A stretch of 10,161 bases of DNA from CAZMGV01 sp964621525 [NCBI: uncultured bacterium] (GCA_964621525.1 CAZUMS010000051.1:1-10161), one strand, 5' to 3'. Numbered from the stretch's first letter, positions 1-9,850 are shown. Notes: generated by a model from the letters alone, not told the origin. A program made the numbers and translations.

Positions 1-200
1 TAGAGATCCGAGTTACCCTCGAACGGCGGCTCCTCGAGCGACCGTCCGGCGGCGGAAGGCGCATAGCCGTCGACGAAAATGCCACCGACGTAGTTTCCGG
101 GTTCGAAGGTATCCGTCACTCCGCCGCTATCACAGGCTCCCGCAGCAAAGGCCAGCGAAGCCGCCAGCAGAGCGTTCAGGACCGGTTTCCGGAAATTCAT
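1..200 (-). CDS. Small lipoprotein, N-terminal part (runs off left edge)
   Basis: An open frame starts at the ATG complementary to 198-200 and stays open for 66 codons to the window edge, so the C-terminus is not seen. The first residues are MNFRKPVLNALLAAS, followed by LAFAAGAC: a short basic n-region, a hydrophobic core and a lipobox-like AGAC. This predicts signal peptidase II cleavage and lipidation at Cys23, and therefore a membrane-anchored periplasmic or outer-membrane lipoprotein. The mature part begins DSGGVTDTFEPGNYVGG and has no motif I recognise. A purine-rich stretch (GAAGGGG, about 10 bases upstream) can serve as ribosome binding site. The gene follows the NHL lipoprotein on the same strand after an 80-bp gap, so the two may be co-transcribed. 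The function is unknown; the lipoprotein call is inferred from the signal peptide. Confidence 0.72.
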   Translation of the reverse strand, partial: MNFRKPVLNALLAASLAFAAGACDSGGVTDTFEPGNYVGGIFVDGYAPSAAGRSLEEPPFEGNSDL

Positions 201-280
201 GTCTTTTATCCCCTTCAGGTGCCGACGCAACAGCCAGCTCCAGGGACTCTACCACAAAAGAGACCGGGTAAAACCCCAGC

Positions 281-1405
281 TCAGTCCGGCAGCCGGAGCC
301 GCCGGACGACGTTGTTGTCCGAATCTGCAATGTAAAGAAGGTTCCGCGCCCTGTCGACCTCGAGTCCCTGCGGCTGGTTCAGCTGGGCCTCGGTCGCGGG
401 ACCGCCGTCGCCCGAATACCCCACCGTACCGTCGCCAGCGACCGTCGTCATGATGCCGGTGACGGCATCCACCCGTCGGATCCGCTGGCTCGGCGAGTCG
501 GCGATGTAGAGATTCCCCTTCGCATCGAAGCCGATTCCCCGGGGCGACTGAAGGGCGGTTTCCGTGGCCAGACCACCGTCGGGGCCCGAGCCGTTCTCGC
601 CGGTTCCGGCGACCGTCGTAATAATTCCGGTCACGACGTCGATCCGGCGGACGACGTGGTTGCCCGCATCGCAGAAGTAGTAGCTTCCCGCCGGGTCGAA
701 AGCGCCCGATGACGGCACATCGATCTCGGCCTCGGTGGCCAGCCCCCCGTCGCCCGAATAGCCGCCCGTGCCGGTTCCTGCGATGGTGCTCACCTTCTGC
801 GTAACCGCATCAAGGCGCCGGACGCGGTCGTTATCGAAGTCGGCGACGAACAGGTTGCCTGCGCCGTCCAGGGCGAGGCCATGCGGCCGGTTCACCTGCG
901 TGTCGGGCCCGAGCATGCCGTCGCCGTTGTAACCCAGCGTGCCGGTACCGAGGATCGTGGTGATCTCGCCGGTGAACGCCTCGGCTTTACGGACCCGGTG
1001 GTTCTGGAGATCGAGGAAGATGAAATCCCCGGCGGCCGTCATGACGATCTCGCGGACCCGGTTGTTGCCAACCGAGTCGCCCGTCACCACCGCGGTCGTC
1101 ACCTCGCCGGTCACACCGTCCACGCGCTGGATGCGGTAGTTGTAGTTGTCGGCGATGTAGAAGTTGCCGAGCGGATCGGCCCAGATGTCGCGCGGGTTAT
1201 TGAGCTGGGCCTCGGTGGCCGGGCCGCCATTGCCGTCCGTTCCCGCCGTGCCGTTGCCCGCCACGGTCTCGATGATTCCCGCGGGGAGTTCGTCATCGTG
1301 GGGCGCCTCTTCGGTGTAGTTGTATACGATATTGTCGCCGCAGGCCGAAGCCGAGAGCAGGAGGACGCCCGCAAGCGCCCGGAAACCGGTTCCGATCTTC
1401 ATCAT
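281..1405 (-). CDS. NHL-repeat lipoprotein, six-bladed beta-propeller
   Basis: The product is 374 aa from the ATG at 1405. An open frame extends 18 codons upstream, but starting here puts a signal peptide at the N-terminus (MMKIGTGFRALAGVLLLSAS), followed by AC with the lipidated Cys at residue 22. After a short acidic linker come six tandem repeats of about 50-60 residues. Each has the pattern VAGTGxxGYSGDGGxATEAxLxxPxGIxxDxxGNLYIADxxNxRIRRVDxxTGxITT, with repeat 2 shorter and lacking the GDGG segment. These are NHL repeats, and six would close one beta-propeller that fills the protein to its C-terminus. No enzymatic residues are recognisable. Proteins of this kind are usually secreted or surface-anchored scaffolds that bind partners or carbohydrate; the partner here is unknown. 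It is divergent from the DUF2505-like gene across about 99 bp. Confidence 0.9.
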   Translation of the reverse strand: MMKIGTGFRALAGVLLLSASACGDNIVYNYTEEAPHDDELPAGIIETVAGNGTAGTDGNGGPATEAQLNNPRDIWADPLGNFYIADNYNYRIQRVDGVTGEVTTAVVTGDSVGNNRVREIVMTAAGDFIFLDLQNHRVRKAEAFTGEITTILGTGTLGYNGDGMLGPDTQVNRPHGLALDGAGNLFVADFDNDRVRRLDAVTQKVSTIAGTGTGGYSGDGGLATEAEIDVPSSGAFDPAGSYYFCDAGNHVVRRIDVVTGIITTVAGTGENGSGPDGGLATETALQSPRGIGFDAKGNLYIADSPSQRIRRVDAVTGIMTTVAGDGTVGYSGDGGPATEAQLNQPQGLEVDRARNLLYIADSDNNVVRRLRLPD

Positions 1406-1504
1406 TTCCCTGGGACTCCCTTCGCGAGGCAATCTAGCCGGGTGCCGCGGGAAGTCCACCTTGCCGAGAGGGGCGGCAGCGGGTTACCAGTTCCCGCAGC
1501 CGCT

Positions 1505-2011
1505 ATGAAAAAAGCCCATTTCGAGATGGTTGCGCCGGTTCCCCCCTCCGAGTTCATCGAGATCTACGATGGGGAGGCGTTCCGGGAGTTCGTGCTCCGG
1601 CACCACCCGCATATCAGCAATGTGGAAGTGCTCGAGCGGCGCGAAGACGAGAGCACCCGCTACACCCGGACCCGTACAACCCTTGCCATCGATCTGCCGG
1701 GTTTTCTTTCCGTGCTCCGGGGCGTCGTAAAACCCCACAACGAAGAAGAACAGACCTTCTACAAGAAGGAGCTCCGCTACGAGTTCCATTCGCGGAGTAC
1801 GATCTCGAGATCGAGCGCCCGCATCCGCATCCTCCCCGAGGGTGACCATTCCACCCGCCGCGTGGTCGACATGGAAGTGGAGTGTACGAAAGGACCGGGG
1901 TTCATCCGGGGCCGTGCCGAAGAGTTCTTCGTCGAGAAGGCCCACGAGCAGATGGCGATCTACCAGCAGGTGATCGACCGGTATTTCGCCGAAAAGAAAC
2001 GGGCGTCGTAG
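1505..2011 (+). CDS. DUF2505-like / START-superfamily protein
   Basis: The product is 168 aa, with no signal peptide or membrane segment, so it is probably cytoplasmic. The layout resembles DUF2505 proteins of the SRPBCC (START/Bet v1-like) helix-grip fold. An N-terminal strand and helix (VPPSEFIEIYDGEAFREFV) is followed by a strand-rich centre (VEVLERREDESTRYTRTRTT, then IDLPGFL), a further strand region containing RRVVDMEVEC, and a long C-terminal helix that ends in basic residues. Members are small hydrophobic-ligand binding folds, mostly without a known ligand. The frame is open far upstream, but that part only mirrors the opposite-strand NHL gene. The ATG at 1505 gives the natural MKKAHFEM start. 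No good Shine-Dalgarno is visible before it, so translation may be weak or leaderless. The family call comes from pattern recognition only. Confidence 0.78.
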   Translation: MKKAHFEMVAPVPPSEFIEIYDGEAFREFVLRHHPHISNVEVLERREDESTRYTRTRTTLAIDLPGFLSVLRGVVKPHNEEEQTFYKKELRYEFHSRSTISRSSARIRILPEGDHSTRRVVDMEVECTKGPGFIRGRAEEFFVEKAHEQMAIYQQVIDRYFAEKKRAS

Positions 2012-2036
2012 GACGGCAGCGGGACTTTCCGGAAGC

Positions 2037-2066
2037 GAAACGGGCGGCCCTGCGGCCGCCCGTTTC
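2037..2066. terminator. Bidirectional Rho-independent terminator
   Basis: A perfect 13-bp inverted repeat (GAAACGGGCGGCC and its complement) with a 4-base loop CTGC lies between the convergent ends of the DUF2505-like gene and lon. The GC-rich stem has AAA on its left and TTT on its right, so a short U-run follows the stem in both directions. It sits 25 bp after the stop at 2011 and 20 bp after the lon stop, and probably serves both genes. Confidence 0.85.
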
Positions 2067-2086
2067 ATCTCGGGAAAGGCTGCGGA

Positions 2087-4540
<2,454 letters not shown>

Positions 4541-4712
4541 TCGGTTCTCCGGCGGGAGAAGCCGGGGCGCCCAGCACCCGGCCACCTGCCTAATAGTATA
4601 AGGTAATCACTGACCGGGGGATATTCGACAGGACCGGAGTCACATCCTCATTTTTTCTGATGACGCACTGCGTATCCGGGCAAAACCGGCGCAATTCCCT
4701 CCGGACAACCTG

Positions 4713-6278
4713 CTACTTGAGCTTCACCACGAGAAGGCGGGGTTGCCCCTGCCGAATTACCCGGAACAGGACCCGCCCGGAGGGCCGGGCCTCCTTCACG
4801 GCGTCCACGAGATCTTTCACGGTCTTCACGGGCCGGCTGCCGGCATCGACGATCACGTCGCCCGGCCGGATACCGGCCTGGAACGCCGGGCTGTTCGGCT
4901 CGACCTGGGTGACGAACGCACCGTTCACGTCCGGCGTAACCCCGGCGCGGGAACGCAGATCCGGAGTCAGTTCGTTCACTTCGATGCCGATCACGTCCGT
5001 GGTCGAGGTTTCTGCATCCCCCTCGGCCTCGGGTCCGCCCGCCGGAGCTTCGTCCTTCATTTCCGTCAGTACGACCTGGACCACCTGCCGCTTGCCGTCC
5101 CGGAAGATATCCACCTGCGACGGCTTGCCGATGGGCGAGGCGGCGACGACGCGGGGCAGGTCGTTCTGCTTTTCCACCGTCTGGCCGTTAAACCGGAGAA
5201 TCACGTCCCGGTCCTTGATGCCCGCCTTGTCAGCCGGGGAATCCTTCACCACCTGGGCGACAAGGGCGCCCTTCTGCTCCTTGAGGCCAAGAGCGTCCGA
5301 GAGGTCCTTGTCCAGCGGCTGGATAAACACGCCGAGCCAGGCCCGGCGGACCCGGCCCTCCTTCAGCTGCGGCAGGAGGTCCTTGATCATGTTCACCGGG
5401 ATCGCGAACCCGATGCCCTGCGCGGCGGCATTGATCGCCGTATTCACGCCCACGACCCGTCCGTCCAGCGACAGCAGCGGCCCGCCGGAGTTGCCGGGGT
5501 TGATGGCCGTGTCCGTCTGGATGAAATCGTCGTAGGGACCGGCGCCGATCTCGCGGCCCTTGGCCGAGACGATGCCGAGCGTCACGGTGTTCGAGAGGCC
5601 GAACGGGTTGCCGATGGCCAGCACCCAGTCGCCCACGTCGATCTGGTCCGAATTGCCGAGATCCACCGCCGGAAGCTCCGTATCCGCCTCGGCCTTGAGC
5701 AGCGCGATGTCGATCTTGGGGTCACGGCCCACGACCTTCGCATGGAATTCGCGGTTGTCCCGCATCACCATGACGATATCCTCGGCATTGTCGATCACAT
5801 GGTTGTTCGTCAGCACGAGGCCGCTCTTGTCGATGATGAAGCCCGAGCCGAGGCTGCTCTGGGGCTGGTTGTTCGGCATCTGGTCCCAGAACCGGTCCAT
5901 GAAACCGGGGCCGAAGAAATCGTCGAACGGCGTGCGGGGGCGCTGTCCCCCGCCATTACGCGATATCCGCTGGCGGGCCTTGGTCTGGACCTTGAGGTTC
6001 ACCACCGCCGGTCCCACAGCCTTCACGAGCGGGGACAGCGACGGCAGCCCCGCGGCAACGGCCGCGGTCGCCGCCGGGGACACGGGCTTCATCGTCCCGC
6101 GCGCGGCATCGGCAGCATTTGCCTGCACAACCGGAGCGGAATCTGCGGCCTCGGCGGCCTCTTCATGACCCGTCAGCCAGCCCGGAAGGGACGGCAGGGA
6201 CACACGGCCCGGCGCGAACATCATGCCCGCGGCAAACACACCCATAAGACCCACGACCTGAAGGAATCTACGGAACAC
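4713..6278 (-). CDS. htrA: HtrA/DegP-family periplasmic serine protease
   Basis: This is a trypsin-like protease and chaperone of the cell envelope. The product is 521 aa from the GTG at 6278. An N-terminal signal anchor (VFRRFLQVVGLMGVFAAGMM) precedes an Ala-rich linker. The protease domain follows, with the triad His160 in LTNNHVID, Asp190 in PKIDIALLK and Ser264 in NPGNSGGPLL. PDZ1 spans about 313-405 and PDZ2 about 428-518, separated by an acidic Gly/Glu-rich linker. The start is uncertain: another GTG at 6323 adds 15 residues. I chose 6278 because GAGGT lies 9 bases before it, while 6323 has no Shine-Dalgarno. The gene reads towards lon, and the two make a quality-control pair. The upstream side is the intergenic region holding the tracrRNA gene, whose terminator should keep tracrRNA transcription out of htrA. 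Confidence 0.95.
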   Translation of the reverse strand: MFRRFLQVVGLMGVFAAGMMFAPGRVSLPSLPGWLTGHEEAAEAADSAPVVQANAADAARGTMKPVSPAATAAVAAGLPSLSPLVKAVGPAVVNLKVQTKARQRISRNGGGQRPRTPFDDFFGPGFMDRFWDQMPNNQPQSSLGSGFIIDKSGLVLTNNHVIDNAEDIVMVMRDNREFHAKVVGRDPKIDIALLKAEADTELPAVDLGNSDQIDVGDWVLAIGNPFGLSNTVTLGIVSAKGREIGAGPYDDFIQTDTAINPGNSGGPLLSLDGRVVGVNTAINAAAQGIGFAIPVNMIKDLLPQLKEGRVRRAWLGVFIQPLDKDLSDALGLKEQKGALVAQVVKDSPADKAGIKDRDVILRFNGQTVEKQNDLPRVVAASPIGKPSQVDIFRDGKRQVVQVVLTEMKDEAPAGGPEAEGDAETSTTDVIGIEVNELTPDLRSRAGVTPDVNGAFVTQVEPNSPAFQAGIRPGDVIVDAGSRPVKTVKDLVDAVKEARPSGRVLFRVIRQGQPRLLVVKLK

Positions 6279-6401
6279 AGTTCGGCTACCTCGCTCTGCG
6301 GCCCCGTACCGGGGACGCCGCACGGAAATTCACGGGAACTCTAGTCACCCGCACCTGAGGATCAACCGTGCAAAACGATGAAATTCCGCTAACCGGACGG
6401 C

Positions 6402-6432
6402 AAAAAAGAAGGCCGGCGTTGCCGCCGGCCCT
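6402..6432 (-). terminator. Rho-independent terminator of the tracrRNA
   Basis: Read on the minus strand, an 8-bp stem GGCCGGCG/CGCCGGCC with a GCAA loop is extended by one G-T and one A-T pair. It is followed by TTCTTTTTT. No protein gene on the minus strand precedes it, so the tracrRNA is its only plausible client. It also insulates htrA, which starts about 125 bp further on. Confidence 0.88.
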
Positions 6433-6499
6433 GGAAATGTTTGGAAGGATATCGGAAGTCTTGCGACAGAGCCGACAGCGCCTTCGGGATTGCTCCCTT

Positions 6500-6530
6500 G
6501 TTATGAGGGGCAGACCCCAGTCAGTTACAC
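6500..6530 (-). repeat. Anti-repeat segment of the tracrRNA
   Basis: On the plus strand GGGCAGACCCCAGTCAG followed by TTACAC (6508-6530) matches the reverse complement of the array repeat except for AC/TT at two positions, which become G-U pairs in RNA. The adjacent GTTATGAG (6500-6507) matches the repeat start GTTTTGAG with one change. Four repeat bases (TTGC) have no counterpart here and form the bulge. This single copy lies about 3.5 kb from the array and is not part of it. Confidence 0.92.
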
Positions 6531-6552
6531 GAGAAATTTTATAGTCTAGAAT
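6524..6552 (+). promoter_or_regulatory. Candidate cas9 promoter, overlapping the tracrRNA start
   Basis: GTTACA (6524-6529, 4 of 6 to the -35 consensus), a 17-bp spacer and TAGAAT (6547-6552, 5 of 6 to the -10 consensus) precede cas9. The inferred start is near 6559, which leaves a short leader with AAGGA (6573-6577) nine bases before the ATG at 6587. The -35 lies inside the anti-repeat and the whole element interleaves with the divergent tracrRNA promoter. It is a consensus match only. Confidence 0.42.
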
Positions 6553-6566
6553 TCTCTTCGAAGCAA
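6538..6566 (-). promoter_or_regulatory. Sigma70-type promoter of the tracrRNA
   Basis: On the minus strand the -35 is TTGCTT (6566-6561), then a 17-bp spacer, then the -10 TATAAA (6543-6538; 5 of 6 to consensus). Seven to eight bases downstream transcription would start at about 6530, exactly at the first base of the anti-repeat. That agreement between promoter geometry and anti-repeat position supports the call. The -35 matches only 3 of 6 bases. Confidence 0.68.
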
Positions 6567-6586
6567 CTGACAAAGGATGCAATGGA

Positions 6587-9500
6587 ATGAAGGGGCCCAG
6601 CTACGCTCTCGGACTCGATCTCGGAACAACCTCCATAGGGTGGGCCGTCGTTCAGCTCGATAAAGATAATGAACCGGAAAAGCTGCTCGATGCAGGAGTC
6701 CGGATTTTCCCGGCACCCGTTGAGGACAAGACCGGCACTCCACTGAGCGCTCAACGCCGTAAAGCGCGCTCCATGCGCCGGATGCACCAGCGGCGCAATG
6801 CCCGGCGCAAGAAGCTTCTGAAACTTCTCCAAGAGGCCGGACTCCTGCCAAAGCAGGAACAACTTACCGCCGACTGGCCGACAACTCTGAACAGTCTCGG
6901 CAATGCCTACACGCTTCGCGCTTTGGCGCTACAGAAAGAGTTAAAACCCGAGGAAATCGGCCGGGCGCTGTATCAGCTTGCACAGCGGCGCGGGTTCAAG
7001 AGCAACCGTAAAGACAGCGGAGCCAAGGATGACGAACCGGCGAAAACTTCCGGCTCGAAGTCGAAGAAAAAGGCAAAAGAAGAAACCGGCGACGACGAAG
7101 AGGATACCGAAGACACAAAGCGACAGGCCAAGCAGGGCCGCAATGAACAGATCAGCAACCTGAAGAACTGGGTCGGCGAGGGAACTCTTGGCTCTCGTCT
7201 GTATCGCCTCCATCGGGAGAACCCCGCGCATACGCTCAGGTTCAAACCAAAGAAGGATGACGGCAAACCCGCCGAATTCGGGGGTAAACCCGGGCACCCT
7301 GACCGGGATATGTACGTTCAGGAGTTCCGACGGATCTGGGATTTTCAGCAGAAGTTTCACCCCGCCATCCTGACAGCCGCCCTGAAGCAGAAGGTCGAGG
7401 ATACGATTTTCTTCCAGCGGCCCTTCGATATCCGCGAGCGGTGGGGAAACGATCTGGAAAAACTCCGGCTGATCAGCAGCCGTGCCAATGCCCTGAGGTC
7501 GCCCCAGCTCGGCAAGTGCTCTTTGATAGAGGAAGAAAAGCGGTGCGCCGCAGACGAATGGATCGCCCAGCATTTTCGCATCCGGAAGGAGGTGAACAAC
7601 CTGAAACGGGTTTCACCCGGCGGTCAGGCCGATGATCTGCCCATAGAGACGAAACGCCTGCTTTGGGCAGCGCTGGACCAGTGCCGGGAAATGAAAATGG
7701 GCGAACTGAAAAAGCTCGCCGGACTCACACCCAGGGAAACCTTCAATCTCGAACGGGGGCAGCGGAACAAGCTCAAGGGCAACTCCGTCGAAACCGCCAT
7801 TATCAAGGCTCTTGGGGAAGACGTCTGGCAGTCGTGGGATGAAGACAAGCGAAAATTACTCCGCAAGCTACTGACCACCGAGGAAGATGCCGGCAAGTTC
7901 GTCGAAGCGGCAAAGCGGCTTGGCCTCGGGGATGATCAGGCAAAGGTTCTCGCGGATTTCGACCTGAACGCGGACCATTACGTCAGCCTTTCCGCTGAGG
8001 CCATGAAACGGCTCATTCCCTATCTCGAACGGGGCCTGACCGAGCATTACGCGATTGAAGAAGCCCGCAAGGACGGGAAGCTCCCCCTACCCAAAGTCGA
8101 GAAAGAGGTGGACCAACTTCGCCTGCCGCCGCAGGACATCCCGAACCCGGTTGTAAAACGTGCGCTCCATGAGACCCGTAAGGTCGTCAATGCCCTCATT
8201 CGTGAATACGGCAAGCCCAAACACATCCGGGTCGAACTGGCGCGAGATGCCTACGCGACGAAGAAGCAGAAAGAGCAGAGCAACAAAAACAACCGGGAAC
8301 GAGAAGCTGCAAATATCCATGGCAGGGAATTCTTGGTCCAGAACCGGTGGAAGGTGAACAAACGGAACCTGCTTCGATATCGGCTCTGGAAGGAACAGGG
8401 TTGCCGGTGCCCATATTCAGGCCGGTCCATTTCAGAAGCTGACTTCCTCAACGAAACCGCTGTTGAGATTGACCATATCCTGCCGTTCTCTCTCACCCAG
8501 GACGATTCAGCGATGAACCAAGTACTGTGTTTTGCGACTGAAAATCGCCGCAAACGCGACCGGACGCCTTTCGAATGGAAGAACAGCGCCGAAGAGAAGA
8601 ACGCCGATCCACAGGCGTACGAAAAGCTCATCTCCATTGTAAGCAAGATGTCCTTCCCGGACGGGAAATTACGGCGATTTTCACTGGAGTCGATCAAGGA
8701 CCGTGAATGGCAGACCCGTGACCTGAACGACACACGTTATATCTCCCGCGAAGTATCTCAATGGCTGGGCACTCTTTACCCTGTCGATCTGCGCGTCGGA
8801 CAGAAGGCCATCAAGACCATGACGGGGCGCACGACCTCGCTGCTCCGGGGACTCTGGGGACTCAACAAGGTTCTGAATTCCGAGGACATCAAGAACCGCT
8901 CGGATCACCGGCATCACGCCATCGACGCCATCGTAATCGCCTGCACGACGGAGACCATGCGGAAGCATCTATCGGATGCGGCTAACAGGGAAGAACGCGG
9001 ACAGGCGGCCAAATGGGAGCTAGACCCGCCTTGGGGTACCAAAGATTCGTTCTGGAAAGAGGTCAATCACGTCGTCAAGGAGCGCGAACGCACTTGGATT
9101 CTGCGCGGCAAACTGAAAGCCGACGGCACGCGGGAAGAGTCGCGAACGGTAACGACCAAAGGGATTGTCGTTTCGCACCGGGTCTGGAGGAGGTTATCCA
9201 GTTCACTTCATGAGGCAAGTAATTATGGATGGGCGAGCGAGGACGTTCGTCCAGCCCCTGGACTTATTCGGGAACCCAAGAACTACCGAATCAATGGCGA
9301 CGAAAAACCTAACAAATCCTATGTAATCGGTTCAAAGCGGAAAGGATCGAGCGAACCTGCATATCGCTTTAATGATTCAGGGAACAATCATCATGTCCAA
9401 GTTTATTTTAGGGAAAAGGCTCGAGGCATAGGACTTGAGTACACTCCTGATTATTTCCCGGCATTTGAAGTCGCCCGGCATCTAAGAAATGAAGAGGCTC

Positions 9501-9850
9501 GCCATCCCGGACATGACGGCCAGAAGCAGCGTGCCCCGATCATCGATAACGCCCGGCCGGGATTTTTATTCTCTCTAGCGAAAAATGAATCCCTATTCCT
9601 TGACACCGATAACGGGCCTCAATTGTACACAGTAAAAAATCTGACGGACAACAAGATTATTTTCCAGTTTTATTCCGCAGGTCCATTTGTAGAACCAGCA
9701 GGAATGGACACGGAAGACATAAAAGAAGCCAAGAAAACTTTTAAAGACTGGGCCTATTGGCAAATTAGCGTCGGTAGGGAGTTGCGAAAAGTTAATCCGT
9801 TAAAAGTCACCGTCGATCCCATCGGGAGGGTATTCCCGGCCCATGATTAA
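6587..9850 (+). CDS. cas9: Cas9 endonuclease, type II-C-like
   Basis: This is an RNA-guided DNA endonuclease. The product is 1087 aa, in the compact II-C size range. RuvC-I is YALGLDLGTTSIGWAVV with Asp11. The Arg-rich bridge helix spans about 55-80 (RRKARSMRRMHQRRNARRKK). The REC region follows, containing RRGFKSNRK and the GKCSLIEEEKR segment. RuvC-II has Glu550 in KHIRVELARD. HNH has CRCPYSG, then VEIDHILPFS with Asp629 and His630, and Asn653 in TENRRK. RuvC-III is DHRHHAIDA with His777 and Asp780. All nuclease residues are present, so cleavage of both strands is expected. The rest, about 800-1087, is the WED/PAM-interacting part. A Lys/Glu/Asp-rich insert of about 45 residues (141-185) follows the bridge helix and first REC helices. 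The ATG at 6587 has AAGGA upstream. The last third is AT-richer than the rest. The tracrRNA is divergent upstream; a cas1 stub and the array follow. Confidence 0.97.
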   Translation: MKGPSYALGLDLGTTSIGWAVVQLDKDNEPEKLLDAGVRIFPAPVEDKTGTPLSAQRRKARSMRRMHQRRNARRKKLLKLLQEAGLLPKQEQLTADWPTTLNSLGNAYTLRALALQKELKPEEIGRALYQLAQRRGFKSNRKDSGAKDDEPAKTSGSKSKKKAKEETGDDEEDTEDTKRQAKQGRNEQISNLKNWVGEGTLGSRLYRLHRENPAHTLRFKPKKDDGKPAEFGGKPGHPDRDMYVQEFRRIWDFQQKFHPAILTAALKQKVEDTIFFQRPFDIRERWGNDLEKLRLISSRANALRSPQLGKCSLIEEEKRCAADEWIAQHFRIRKEVNNLKRVSPGGQADDLPIETKRLLWAALDQCREMKMGELKKLAGLTPRETFNLERGQRNKLKGNSVETAIIKALGEDVWQSWDEDKRKLLRKLLTTEEDAGKFVEAAKRLGLGDDQAKVLADFDLNADHYVSLSAEAMKRLIPYLERGLTEHYAIEEARKDGKLPLPKVEKEVDQLRLPPQDIPNPVVKRALHETRKVVNALIREYGKPKHIRVELARDAYATKKQKEQSNKNNREREAANIHGREFLVQNRWKVNKRNLLRYRLWKEQGCRCPYSGRSISEADFLNETAVEIDHILPFSLTQDDSAMNQVLCFATENRRKRDRTPFEWKNSAEEKNADPQAYEKLISIVSKMSFPDGKLRRFSLESIKDREWQTRDLNDTRYISREVSQWLGTLYPVDLRVGQKAIKTMTGRTTSLLRGLWGLNKVLNSEDIKNRSDHRHHAIDAIVIACTTETMRKHLSDAANREERGQAAKWELDPPWGTKDSFWKEVNHVVKERERTWILRGKLKADGTREESRTVTTKGIVVSHRVWRRLSSSLHEASNYGWASEDVRPAPGLIREPKNYRINGDEKPNKSYVIGSKRKGSSEPAYRFNDSGNNHHVQVYFREKARGIGLEYTPDYFPAFEVARHLRNEEARHPGHDGQKQRAPIIDNARPGFLFSLAKNESLFLDTDNGPQLYTVKNLTDNKIIFQFYSAGPFVEPAGMDTEDIKEAKKTFKDWAYWQISVGRELRKVNPLKVTVDPIGRVFPAHD

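Larger units (their letters stand above)
6402..6530 (-). ncRNA. tracrRNA, divergent from cas9
   Basis: This non-coding RNA should pair with the crRNA repeat and load Cas9. Read on the minus strand it begins GTGTAACTGACTGG at about 6530. The anti-repeat (6530-6500) pairs with the CRISPR repeat in crRNA sense. There is a 23-bp upper duplex including two G-U pairs, then a 4-base UUGC bulge on the crRNA side, then a lower stem of 8 positions (GUUUUGAG with CUCAUAAC) with one U-U mismatch. Next come a nexus-like hairpin GGGA-GCAA-TCCC (6497-6486), a second hairpin GTC-GCAA-GAC within an outer TCGG/CCGA stem (6475-6452), and the terminator hairpin. Predicted length is about 129 nt. The 5' end is inferred from the promoter and the 3' end from the T-run. 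The bulged duplex followed by a nexus is the standard tracrRNA plan of type II systems. Confidence 0.9.

Noticed and set aside
407-1240. Imperfect direct repeats in DNA
   Set aside because: They are the coding trace of the NHL repeats in the propeller protein, not an independent DNA repeat.
881-1504. Long plus-strand open frame upstream of and in frame with the DUF2505-like gene
   Set aside because: It is antisense to the NHL-repeat gene; high GC keeps the opposite frame open, and the sequence (Arg/Val/Ala-rich) has no family features. The real start is the ATG at 1505.
4595-4600. TATACT on the minus strand, 55 bp upstream of lon, as a -10 element
   Set aside because: It is a good -10, but no -35 resembling consensus is found 16-18 bp upstream; a lon promoter somewhere in 4541-4712 is likely, but I cannot place it.
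4660-4712. Possible terminator after htrA
   Set aside because: Only a tiny palindrome (ACGCAGTGCGT) with no T-run follows the htrA stop; readthrough into lon is possible, but no intrinsic terminator is supported.
4743-6344. 533-codon plus-strand ORF opposite htrA
   Set aside because: It is antisense to an intact HtrA with the full catalytic triad and two PDZ domains; composition is typical of a GC-rich shadow frame.
6286-6582. 98-codon minus-strand ORF over the tracrRNA region
   Set aside because: It runs across the tracrRNA promoter, anti-repeat, hairpins and terminator and has no protein features; the RNA gene explains the region better.
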